Below the pieces are notes generated by a model. It saw only the letters and a program-made list of their open reading frames with translations, ran no database searches and was not told the origin of the DNA. A program made the position numbers and the translations under genes. From assembly GCA_030544235.1 (NCBI GenBank), contig CM060471.1:8272848-8336847 (forward strand): DNA of 64,000 bases, in the 5' to 3' direction. This DNA is from Lepturacanthus savala (taxonomy: Eukaryota > Chordata > Actinopteri > Scombriformes > Trichiuridae). Shown here piece after piece: positions 10,977-23,000 of the stretch (positions are counted from its first letter, which is position 1; every line of letters begins with the position of its first letter).

Positions 10977-11170
10977 TTAAAGGTGCAGTGTGTAGTTTCT
11001 GGCAGCTTCGAGTGGTGAAGCTGCAGGTTGAACCTGAGTGTGTAGAAGTAGCTATGGCAGCTATGAAGAACGTAAAAGTCTCTACAGTCGTTGTTTGGTT
11101 TGTCCATCTTGGGCTACTGTAGAAACATAGCAGTGCAACATGGTGGCTTCACGGAGGGAAACCTGATCTT
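10977..11170 (+). repeat. Dispersed repeat (family B)
   Basis: Begins TTAAAGGTGCAGTGTGTAG and contains CTGTAGAAACATAG and GGTGGCTTCACGGAGGGA. It pairs with copies at 4.1 kb (inverted) and 60.4 kb. Confidence 0.6.
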
Positions 11171-12181
11171 TGTGTAGATAAAAATGGCTCAATCTAATGA
11201 AATGAAAATAAAACAATTCTTTTTTTGATTAAATGATACACTAATTAAACAACCAGATCCTATGAGCATTTAATTTTCACCTTGTGAATATATGATCGTT
11301 GACTAAACCTGAGGTCCAGCCCTCACCGCTGGCTCAGTTGCTATAGTGATGACCTCTACATTTTACCGACCACTGAGCCAACTTCATCTGCTGATGAACA
11401 TTACAATATACATCATGAGATATATATTGTTGAAAAATTATCATCCCGAAAAGAATAATTTAATAGGAGCAAACAAAAACAGAATAGATTTTTGTTTGCT
11501 CAATTTTTATTAAATACATTTTTTCCTTTATTTCTCACGTTGCTATTATTTTGCCAAGTTTATTCAAAACAAGCTGTTCTTATGAATCCTGCTTCTCTGA
11601 GGCATCTTGGTGAAAATCCTCTGGTTTAATAGTGATTTAACAGCATGTTTGAATTCTAAAAACTCCATTAAACATGTTTTTTCCATGTTTCAGCCAACAT
11701 GTTCATTTAACAAAGGTCACATCACTCTGTTACATGTTACAACACAGACGTTCACATATATGTTGTGTGATCATTGAGCAGCTGGATATCTACGATGTGT
11801 TGTTGTGCCCCAGTGTTGCAGTGTGGGGGGAACGGGGGTACGAGTAAAGTACAGTGTAAAGAAACAAACGACACCTTGTGAGACAAAGTGAGGATCAGTG
11901 TTCACACCATGTGTTTCCTGCACCAATAATAAAGTTTTACTGTGACACATCATCGTCGCTACTTTCTCACTTCTCAGTTCACAATTTGTGCTGAATTTAG
12001 ACAATTACTACAAGGAATTGGTCAATTTTACACAATTTTAACTCTGGAAAAAATAAGAGACCACTGCATTTTTTTTAAATCAGTATCTCTACATGTTGAA
12101 TTCCAACATATGCACAGCTCATTCTGCTTAAAGAGGGACTGAGTAGGTGAGACCTGAACCGAGAACAATGGTGCCTGATTC

Positions 12182-12267
12182 GGCTCAGATCATCATGTTT
12201 TTATTGGGGCTGACATGTTTCAGCATCAATTCTCCATCAGAACAGCATGAAGAACACAGACACCAAG
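12182..12267 (+). repeat. Direct repeat, copy 1 of 2
   Basis: An 86-bp block containing ATCATCATGTTTTTATTGGG and GGCTGACATGTTTCAG is repeated almost unchanged at 13244-13327, about 1.06 kb away in the same orientation. Element type is not recognised. Confidence 0.7.
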
Positions 12268-12764
12268 CCTTGTGAAGAGAATGCCGAACACATGAAAGCT
12301 GTGTGTGAGGGTTATTGCACCAAATATTGATTTCTGAACTCTTCTTAAGTGTAAACATCCGTATTATGTTGTTTTAAAATGAATTTGATCGTTTCTTTGC
12401 ATTGTTTGAGGTCTGGAAATATTGTATCTTTTTGTTGTTTTGACCATTTGTCATTTTCTGCGAATAAATGCTCTAAATGATATTATTTTATTTAGAATTT
12501 GGGGGAAATGTTGTCAGTAGTTTATAGACTCAAACAAAAATTGTTAATTTTGCCTAAACACATACCTATAAGAAGTAAAATCTGAAAAACTGATAATTTT
12601 GCAGTGGTCCCCCTTTATACTATACAGTATGTACAAGACTTTGTTTCGGCTGTGGTTGTTTTCAAAGCGCTCTATGAATTAAGTTGAGTGGAGTATATAG
12701 TACATTACATTTATGATATATAAATTAATCAAAGCAAAAGTCTGAAGAAGGGAGCATTTCTATG

Positions 12765-12918
12765 TATTTGGGCTGGACAAAACAGACATTTTCAAATGAA
12801 TCTTCAGCTTGTGGAAACAGTGATCAACATTTTACACCATTTTATGAATCAAACTACCGATTGATTAATCGTTTCAATAACCAATAGATTTATTGAATCA
12901 GAACAGTCATTAGTTGCA
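12765..12918 (+). repeat. MITE-like repeat (family A), partial
   Basis: Contains GGGCTGGACAAAACAGAC, AATCTTCAGCTTGTGGAAAC, GATTGATTAATCG and a terminal TTAGTTGCA. It corresponds to the right half of family A. Confidence 0.55.
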
Positions 12919-13243
12919 TCTATACAGATAGAGGCAGACATTGTGAAAGTAGCTGTAATCGGGTAAAATATATTTATTCTGATATCTCTGAGAAGGACAA
13001 AGAGAGAAAATCAACCAAACATCCATGAATCTGGCAGGATTCACACCTGAGGTTTTCTAATTGAATTAAGCATTTAAACCTTTATTAAGCGTACTTAGTA
13101 TATCATCGTTCATTTAAATACAAATACAGTACATTCCTTTTCAGGTGAAGGTCTGTCCAGGACAGGTGAGGACAGGCGTGTTTCCTGTGTGTTCAGCGAC
13201 ACTCATGCTGACAGAAAACTGCAGCCTCCAAAAAGTAAGATTC

Positions 13244-13327
13244 AGCTCAGATCATCATGTTTTTATTGGGGCTGACATGTTTCAGTATCAATTCTCCATC
13301 AGGACAGCATGAAGAACACAGACACCA
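13244..13327 (+). repeat. Direct repeat, copy 2 of 2
   Basis: Partner of 12182-12267, with only a few base differences. The unique sequence between the copies shows no coding potential. Confidence 0.7.
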
Positions 13328-14573
13328 GCTTCTGTTTATGAGGTACAGTCAGCAGCACCCGTGAAGGGGGCGGAGCCTCAATCACATCACAAATCACCCT
13401 CACCTGTGTAGAGGGAAACACTCACTCAGGCTACAGGAAGGACTGATTACAGCAGGAGAATAATTCATAAAACATTCACTTGTAGAGAAGTTGTTGCTAA
13501 TGTTAGCTTCACTAGTTTTTCTAATAACTGAAGATCCGATGAACACAACCAGAGTTGTAAAATGTGGCTCAAAAGTGGATAAAAAGTTGATTCCTGATGA
13601 TGTGTCATTGACTTGTTAGCAACTAACTAACTGATTACCAAGTAGACAGGAAGGAAAGGTGATTTAACTTTTCTATCAAACCATTTGAAAAAAAAACAAT
13701 TCAGGAGAATGAGATGCAGCAGAGAATAAAACAAAGCAGAAAAAAAATAATTAATGTTATGTCTCTTATTTCAACTAATTAACTCACTGAATGTTTATGA
13801 ATTATCACTAAAATCAAATCTCATTTTAACACTTGCTTCCTAAAGAGAAGATTGCTTTTAGTTACAACTCAGCTCAGGCTCCGATGTATAAGATATTTGA
13901 TTGATGCTTTGGTAAAAACGAAGAGCATCAATGTAATGAAAGAAAAAATATGTAGAAATATGTATAGAGTAATGTATGGTGCATATATAAGATATGATAT
14001 CATAGCATTTATTGCACAGATGAAAAACAAATAATATATCTAATGAATCCAGAATAAATATATAAAACATACAAGCATAACTGATCCACGATTATTGACT
14101 AGCATTATTGATTAGCATAAAATATATACATAAAATATATATAATTGCACAATTGTTCCATTGTACATAAGTGAGTCTTGCCCTTTTATTTTATTTATAT
14201 AGCACTATTTCAAACACAGCATAAGAATTTAAAAAGAAAAGAGCAAATAATTTAAACATGTTATAATAGTAAAATATTTATATAAAATTGGATCTGAAAA
14301 GTAAAGCTTCAGATAAATGTGGTGAAGTGGAAATACAGAGTCACAGGAAATGGAATACTCAAGTAAAGTAAAGTACTTCCCTGCTTGTTTTCATGATTTC
14401 ATTTCTATTGACTCTAATCTGTGGGATTCATCCTGTGACTAAACATGTTCACATTTAAACCTGCAGCCGGTCGTCACTTCTCTTCATCCTGTGATACAGA
14501 AAAAACACTTCAGATGAAGAGTCTTCAGCTGGTCTGTGTGTTTGTGACGATGATGTGGTCCCATCCCAACCCC

Positions 14574-14593
14574 CCTCACACACACACACACAC
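14574..14593. repeat. (CA)n microsatellite
   Basis: About ten CA units. Confidence 0.85.
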
Positions 14594-15004
14594 GCTCCTC
14601 GGCAGCCACGGGCCACTGGCCTGAACCACTTCAGCAGCAGAGAAGTCAGAAAAATTATGCTGACGTCCCTGATGTGAACATGACCTATTTCAAAAGCCCA
14701 ACAGAAGCCTGCAGACCTGACTGTCTCCCTGCTGCGCTGGAACAGTGCAGCACCTGCCTGATGACTCAAGCACTACAGATCCTATATATACACACGCATA
14801 CACACATATATACATACCGGTAGACACCACATACACACATTTATATAGAGATTCACATACATAATTACTGCTAAGCAACATATCCAATCTGTCTGCTGCA
14901 GGTCTAAATATCCACTTATATCTTCAGGATACATGTGCAAAGTTTAACATGTTGCATCATTTTATGTTTACTGAATTGTTTGTATATGCACAGCAACATA
15001 AATA

Positions 15005-15250
15005 TACCAAATTCTCTGGTTCCAACTTTTCAAATCTGATTGTTTTCTGCTTTCTTTCATCTTCTATAATAGTAAACTGATGATCTTTGGGTTATGGACT
15101 GTTGGTCTGGACAAAAAAAGATATTTAAGTTGAATCTTCAGCTTTGAGAAACAGTGGTCGACATTGTACGCCATTATATAAGCCAAACAACTAATCGAGG
15201 CATTTCCGTAATTGATAGATTAATCCACTATCAGAATAGACATTATTTAC
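15005..15250 (+). repeat. MITE-like repeat (family A), 5'-truncated
   Basis: Starts inside the family at AAATTCTCTGGTTCCAAC and carries CTTCTATAATAGTAAACTGA and the ending AATTGATAGATTAATCC. Confidence 0.6.
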
Positions 15251-15360
15251 TTCTAATAAAAAAAATAAAATAAAAATCTTAATCAGAAAAGTTCAAAATT
15301 ACTAATAAAAATTATGCAATAAAAGAGGTTTAAAAATCAAAAAGGCAAAATTAACTTATC

Positions 15361-15387
15361 TTTTTTTTTTTTTTTTTTTTTTTTTTT
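15361..15387. repeat. Poly(T) tract
   Basis: 27 consecutive T. No flanking retroposon body was recognised. Confidence 0.9.
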
Positions 15388-17492
15388 ACATAGGAAAACT
15401 TCCATTTAACATGTAGAAGATGATTTTTAGAAAATGTTCCCACCTTGTTGCAGCTCAGTTTGTTCTTCATTTTGTTGCTGTGACAATTCTGTTTAGGATA
15501 AATAAACTTCATACTTTACTTAATACGTACCTACTACTTCAAATACTATTTTTAAGTATTACAAAATCAAATTAACTCAACGAGCAAATATAAACAGATC
15601 CTTCAACCTTCTAATTAATATTCAATCATCTCTGGCTGATGAGGTTGTCCCATTTCAAAGATGTTTAAAAAGATGAACAGATGCATGTTTCCTCTGCAAA
15701 TTATACTTTATATTTCGATATAAATCACTTTAGAAATGCCATAGAGTGAACAGGTGAACCACAGAACAACAGTGATATTGATGATATTGTTAATGAGTGA
15801 TTTCCAAACTGATTTACTCACATTTATCAGCTTCAGCTCCTGACACGTGTTGCCCTGTGCTGCCCTCATGTGGATCTGTTCAGCATCACTAGCGTCCAGA
15901 TTTAAAGGACGTGTTCACAATTCTTCAGATTTGTCTTAAAACAACAGTAAGGAGCTGATTTAATACAAGTTATAAGTTGTTTGGAAAAATCTGTGATCTG
16001 TATCACAAATTAGTGTTAGTGCAAATGAGTGCTGAGTTCACAAAAATGCAATAAACCAGCACACTATGATTTTTTTTGATAATACTGTCTCGTGATAAAC
16101 CCTAGATGATTATGAAGTCACATATTCTTTGAAAATAATCTGACATGTATCACAAGTTAAATGAGTGTCTTTAAATCTGTTGAACATATGTTGAATATCC
16201 AGTATCAAAGTACTTCAACCGTGACTGACCATTACTGATAGAATGCACAAATCGTGTGGATATGCTTTGTGTTACTAATGTAGTATTGAAGAGAGATATA
16301 CTCTTTTGAATGTTTATGGAGGTCTAACACTGAAACACTGAAAGTAAATTTAGCACACAAAAAATTTGCTGGTGCACAACCAATGTAGTTTTTCTGGCTA
16401 AGCCAGTGGCATACTGTGGTTTGCTAAAAAGTTCCTGAAGAAATCCAGCTCTGGTTTCAAAATCCATTTAGTGACTCTTCTATAAACTGCAGGAAAACAT
16501 ATTGAACAAGCCAGATTAAAGCATGAAATTCAGCCGCTAAACCTGAAGGGAACTAACATTATACAGAAAATCAATATAAAGATAAATACTAGAAGATCAG
16601 TGACGTTATGTCTTTATGATTCAGATACATGAAGAAACGAAACAAATAGGGCTAAATATTAAAAAATAAATAAAAAATACTGAACTGTCCCTTTAAATAT
16701 CTATTGATAAACTGGATTTTGTCTCCATCACTGACATTTAAGCCCATTTAAAGATGTTTTGACATCAGGAAAAAACAGAGGAAAACCTCTGTCCCTGTTC
16801 ACATGGCTGTTTGAAATATTGAACCATCATTTAAAGGATAACCTTCATTAATTGTGAGTCAACAAAATGCACAAACAAAACACTTTCATAAGGTATTTAC
16901 ATTTATTAGAGGAGAGTGAAACACTAAGTTGCACAAAATAATACAGTACACATTGTCAACCTGCCAAAGGACGTTTGAGGCACTTAGCATGAGGAAAGAT
17001 TCAGTAAAGGTTTGAAGAGTTCACTGCACATGAGTTCAGCATCCAGTTTATGAGGAGAAAAACTTCAACCCAGCAACTGGGAGGAAAAAGCAGAGGGCTG
17101 CAGATTAATTTATGAAGATTACTGTTGATCACTTTTACTTTCAGGTGGAGATGAATGACAAGTGAACTAGTAGTCTGTCCCCGCAAAATGAGTGGTTTGT
17201 AGTTATCACAGTGCTGAACTCATGTGAAGAGTCAGAAATCAGCCATCAGTTCACTGTTAATTATAAAACCAAATAGTTATTTGGCCTCAGAGAAGTAAAG
17301 GGGAGGAAACGACGACAACAAGGCTGTTTTCATGCCACAAGTTTACATCACAAGAGTGAATCAACCAGCTGAGGGGACCTGAACTGAGTCTCATGATCAG
17401 AGAACTGAGGATTTATAAACACTATGTTGGAGTTAAATTATTGCATTAAAGGTGTACTGAACCTCATTATGCAAAACGTTGTGTAGTTTAAA

Positions 17493-17920
17493 CTAGTGCT
17501 GTCAAAATTAACACGTTAACTCTTGTGATTAATTTGAAGTCATTAACACTATTCTTTTCTGCGGTGGAGCTGTTTTAGAATGAAGATGACTTTCTGTTGG
17601 GGGAATCCTTCTGGTTCTGGTTTCATAGTTGCAACAAACTACCGCTCGCTATATTTATTGATTATTCTCTTTTATATTAGTGCAGATATTAAGGATGGCT
17701 TTAAATGTTTAGTTAACATTTCTGTTATTGCAGGAGAGAATTGGAGTTAAAAAGAAGCTACTAAATAAATTTTAAATAGTTTGTTTTCATGCTGCGTGAT
17801 TTGAATTTTTAAAACGTCAATTATAAGCTTCAGTCTCAAGAAGAAAAAAAAATATCAAGAAATCACAATATCAATTATTCTGAAAATTGAATTTAAATTT
17901 AAATCGAATAACAGCCCTAG
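17493..17920. repeat. MITE-like element with CTAGTGCTGT/ACAGCCCTAG ends (family D)
   Basis: Its 10-bp termini are inverted repeats with one mismatch. Internal sequence is AT-rich with no open frame. The ends resemble those of the element at 24.79-25.56 kb and suggest a hAT-type non-autonomous transposon, which is inference only. Confidence 0.5.
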
Positions 17921-20093
17921 TTAAAGAAAAAAAAACTGAACACACCTAAGAACACAGAATGGTGATGAAAGTAAAACTATTAGAAAACTCAAGCCATTTT
18001 ATATCCAGTTAATATTTAGATTGTAGCCCTTGATTAACATATTTTGGTTTCCAAGAACATAATTTGAGTAGAGAAATATACACAACATGACAGGAAATAA
18101 CTCTGCTCTTTAAATGACAGATGGAACATGCCATGGATATTTTTAAGGCTTTTTGCAGGCTGAATGTCAGATCATGATTATTTCTTTCCCCCATAAAACA
18201 GAAAATGTGCAGCAATCTGGGCAAATATTAAGCTGGGTCTCACTGGGTTGGGATGTGACCAGGAACAGGGACAGGATTAGGAACAGGGACATTAGCTTTC
18301 TGGAGTTATCTTAGCCTGGTTTACTATATCAAATATACTTTTAGCTTCCTTTCTGAATGCCAGATGACAGAATAGATGTCAAATGTGTTGGCAGGGGGAT
18401 ATTAGCTTGGGTGCGACCAAAATTAAAAGACATATCTACCAACATCTGTAAAGCTCAGATTGGAACATGTTAACCTGTGCTGTAGAGATGCTGCACAGAC
18501 TTTCTCTGTGGAAGGATAAACACAAAAATAAATAGGTCCAGTATAAGGTTCCAATCTGTGAACTTTAAAGGTGTTGGTAGGCGTATTTTTTATTTGGACA
18601 GAGCTAAGCTAGCAGTTTCCCCCAGCTTCCAGTATCAATGCTAAGCTAGGCTAACAACACCCTGACTGATACTGAGCTTGACACCCACTAAAAATTAAAC
18701 AAAAATGTTGAACTAATTTCTTATTTAAAGAAAAGCTTGTAGCTACAGCTTATGCTACATTTCTGTTTTAATTAAAACAAGGTTAAACCAATATAGAGTA
18801 AAACGCCCTGTTGTTGATAAAAATGCACATTTAGCAAATATCGGCAGGAAAGTGGACGTGTCCCTGCAGAGGACAGAGCTTCAGTAATTGGAGGCTGTTT
18901 AGAACCACTCAAAGTGTAAAAACATTAGCATGGCTTGCATTGTTCAGTCACTTTTGCATATTGAATGGAATAAAACATTCATTTCCACGATTTAATCATG
19001 TATTACAATCATTAAAACCCATGAAGAAAATGCAAAGTCCATGTCCTGTTGCCATTTCAGAAAGAAAACCAAAACGAAAGTGTCACATAGAACATTAAAA
19101 TAAATGTATGTACAGCATACTGGACTTTGTTCATGATTGAACATTTGTTTTTACAGTACAACATCTATGCAATAAAAAGGGTGAAAGTTAATGCTGAGTC
19201 CAAACACATGGGCGATGTTTAGGGCTTCTACTACAAATAAAATGTCTACAGAGCATGAAAAACTAACTCGTATCATCTGAAACTATTTGATATTGAGAAG
19301 GTTTAAATGTATGAAAATGATCTGATCTGTGTTTCTCAAGTAGTGACAGTGAGCCATGAAGCATCCCTGTTTAAAAGATACTGGATTGTTCTTTCCTGAA
19401 AAAGCCTTTTATAAAACCAACTACTTATGTTGGGAAATTATAGAGAGCACCGGGAAAAATCTGCTCTAGTTATGACAAAAGCATGCTACAAGTTGACAAC
19501 ATCCTGACAAGGAAACTGTAAACTAATCCTGACGATAGTGTAAAATGTTATCCTCTTCAATTAAAATATCATACAAAAAAGTAATAATTTGGACCAGAGC
19601 GTTCTTTCATCACAAGCGCAAAACAACCACCAGCTTTAGGGTTAAACTATACAGTTACCTGTCATTTTGTGCAGGATAATAAAATATACAAAAGTCCCTT
19701 AAGCTAAGTCTATACCTTATTCATGAGCAAAAAAGACAAACCAGATTAATATGAAATCACCTGAGTAATTTAATCCAACTCTGCATACAACCTTTGCTGA
19801 TACTATCCCCTTTCTTTAAGCCAGTGCTCTTACAACTCCTAATTACAGTGTACCATTTTCACAGTTCAATTTGACCTGTGCATGCATGATTTAAATCATG
19901 CTTGCAGTACATAATTTACCAGAATATGCACCTATGAAAAGATAAACTATGATTCACTTAAGAATATGTATTTACAGGACCAGAAATTGAACAAACGTAT
20001 TGTGGAAGGTCATTAAAAATATACAACTTCAACCATTTGTTCCACTTCAAAAAAGGACAGAATATCAACCCGTTTATCGGTGATGGAAAACCT

Positions 20094-23000
20094 TTAGAAT
20101 AATTTATTCCAGTCTCTAGTTGCCTCCATAAGATGTCGCTGGCCATGGCCGATCCAGTCTTCTTGGCTGTTGAAGAGTCGACCACAAAACCAGCAGTCAA
20201 ATACCACAGGCTCTTGTCTACAACCTGATAAAGCTTCCACAACCTCATACTTTTTTTTGCTTTTTTTCCTTAGCTTCATTTTCAGGAGGAATCTTTCTCG
20301 GACAGAACTATGAACCGCCCGAGGACTTGGATCTTCGCTTTGCAACGATGCACCTTTGGTCGGGGACTTCTTCCCTATGGTGCCGAGCTCTGCAAGTACT
20401 TGGATTGTTTTCTGAGACAGCGAGACCTTGGTGACGGCACCTCTATACCTGCTAACTACCTTCATGATATTGGCCACTTCAGGAACGTCAGCATCTGGAT
20501 GATTAAGCACCACGACAGGTTGGTATCTACGAGGACATTTGATCTGCTGCAGAGAATTGAATGGGGAAAGTCTGAGAGTCCTTTCAACTTCTTTGGCTAC
20601 AGGTTTCCATAACACAGTGGTCTCTTTCTCAGTCAGACCTTTATTTCCAAGTCTTCTAGCTTTATGCACTGCAGCTGGAAGCTCATCAAATAATGTTTTT
20701 CTGCGCCTTTTCCTTTGGCTTGGAGGCCGAATTGGCCTTGGGGCTAGAATAGGTTTGTCTGCATCACATGGTTGGAGCATCATAGCCATCTGAGAGGGCG
20801 AAATGCAAGATTCCTTGACATCCTTCTGTGCAGTATTTTGTATGGTGATGAATTTCTTTACTCTATTTGAGGCATTAGCATTAGCTTTGTTTGAGGACAC
20901 TAGGAAACACTGCGTCTGAGGTCTGGCAGCCAAAAACAAAGGTTGACTGCTTGAGGTGGGAGCACCGCTTGTAAGAAGGCTACTGGTCGGAGTGACGATT
21001 TTAAATATAACTTTGTTTGCAGTATTTTCACTGGCTGGGCTACACTGGGCTACAGTCTTTGATTCTTGGTTCAGGAGTAAGCCTGATTTGGGTGGAGAAA
21101 TGTACCGGAGCAAGAATGCTTGGCGACCAGTCTGCAGACTGCTGGGTTTGTCTGCAGAGTTCATGGGCATCGCTAAAACTGGCCGAGAATTCAGTGGGAG
21201 TTGTGTACTTGCAAGCTTGAGGCTGGGAGTACTCGTGGCCTGACCAAATGGAAGAGACCTCTGTACCAAATAGCAAGTCGGCTGTGTTTTCATAGTTTTA
21301 TCTGTGGAATTATTATGGGGTGTGCTTGAAAGGAAAACAGGGCCCTTTAAACCTTGGCTGTTGATGAGATAGTGATTGGAGGTGGTGCCTACACCTGGTT
21401 GAACAGCAGAGAGAAGTGTTGTCCCTTTTTCATTCGCCCCTGTCTTTGGCGCCAATACAGCTGCCCTCTTGTTGTTTGAAGTAAGATTTAAACCAGTGGG
21501 GTTCACTGATCTTTCCAACCCTGGCTTCATGTAAGATACATTGATCTGAGGATTCGCAGTATTGGTAATCAGTTTGAAACCTGGAGTGGTTTTGACCTGC
21601 ATTGGCATAGCAAAACGATTCTCAGCAGTCCGTAGGAGAACTGGCTGATTACGCTCTGGCAACTGAAGAATTCGTAGAGTTGTTTTTGTTTGTTTTGAAG
21701 AATTACTGCATGCATTTGACTCTATTCTTTCCTTATGAAGTTGTTGGGTAATGATCTCATCCGAATGCTCTTCTACAAAACTGCCCATGGAAACTGAACT
21801 ACTCTTTGTCTCACACATTTTTTTGGATATAGGAATGCTATCCTCCTCAATTTTGATAATATTAAAGTCTTGGAGCACTGACTCTGGGTTTTCATCTTCA
21901 ATTGTTGCATCATCAATATTAGCTGTGCAGTCATCAACCATGAGGTCACTATCCCTGTGATTTTCTTGAATTGAGTCATCTCTGTTGTCACTTTCTGTGA
22001 TTGGTTCTGGAGACTCTGCCAATGTCAAGCTAAACTGTGATGATTCACAAATACTTTCTGCATCTGCTGAGTGTTCTGACATATTGTCAAAGTTTTGGGT
22101 AGTGTTTGGGGAAGTGCTGCATGTTTCCTTGGAGTAATTGTGAAAGGCAAATACTTCTTGGTTTGGTGAATTTTGTGCACAGATTTCTGGACCCATAGAA
22201 CTTTCTCTGCGGGCACCTAAAATGGGTGAGGATGACTCTGATGGAGGACCCGAAACTGTCAATAGATTTTTACCATTTTGCTGACTATTTTTTAGCTTAA
22301 TATGAGTCCTGACCCTATCAGGCTTTTCTGGAGTGCTATGAATGATGATGCTATCATCATTCACTATAGTGTTGGAAGAAGAGTCCCCTTCATGTTCAAT
22401 GATTTTTTCTGCCCATGTATCATTCATTGATATTTCATCTGCAGCCCCGCAGTTCTCAACAGTTTTTTTGCAGACTGGTTTGGAAAGAAATATTTCCTGA
22501 GCAACTTTGGAAGGTGACGATAAACCAGTGACATTCCCAGCACATACTGTTGAAGTATTACTGAATGTGTAACCACTAAGGCCAGTTGCACCACTGTTAA
22601 ATGTTACAGAGATTAAGTTATTATCAACCGGATTCCTGTCTGAACCGGCTGTTTGGCTTGGGTGACTTTGGTCGCCCACATGATCAAACTCATGTGTCAT
22701 TGGATATAACGTATCTGCACAAGTTGAAGATCTATTTAGTGAAGGATTAGTTTGTTCCCCAACATCATCTCTATGTGGAGTGGAATCAAGGTTACAAATG
22801 GAGGTTTCTTCATCCTCACTCTTTACTTTTACTGCCATTATGTCATCTTGATCTGTCTGTATACAGGATCCACTTCTCGGTGAAACAGCATAACACTGTA
22901 ATGTTGAGCACCTGTCAGAACATTCCCCATTCTCAACAGAAACTTCACTTTTATCCAACACAGAATCAGGTGCTGAGGAGCCCACAATTTCAACTGAGGA

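Larger units (their letters stand above)
9806..20093. other. Gene-poor region between adgra1 and the zinc-finger gene
   Basis: No coding exon was recognised. The small open frames here lack family motifs, splice context or codon character. The stretch holds the repeats listed separately and, at its right end, presumably the 3' UTRs of the two convergent genes. No polyadenylation site could be placed with confidence. Confidence 0.5.
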
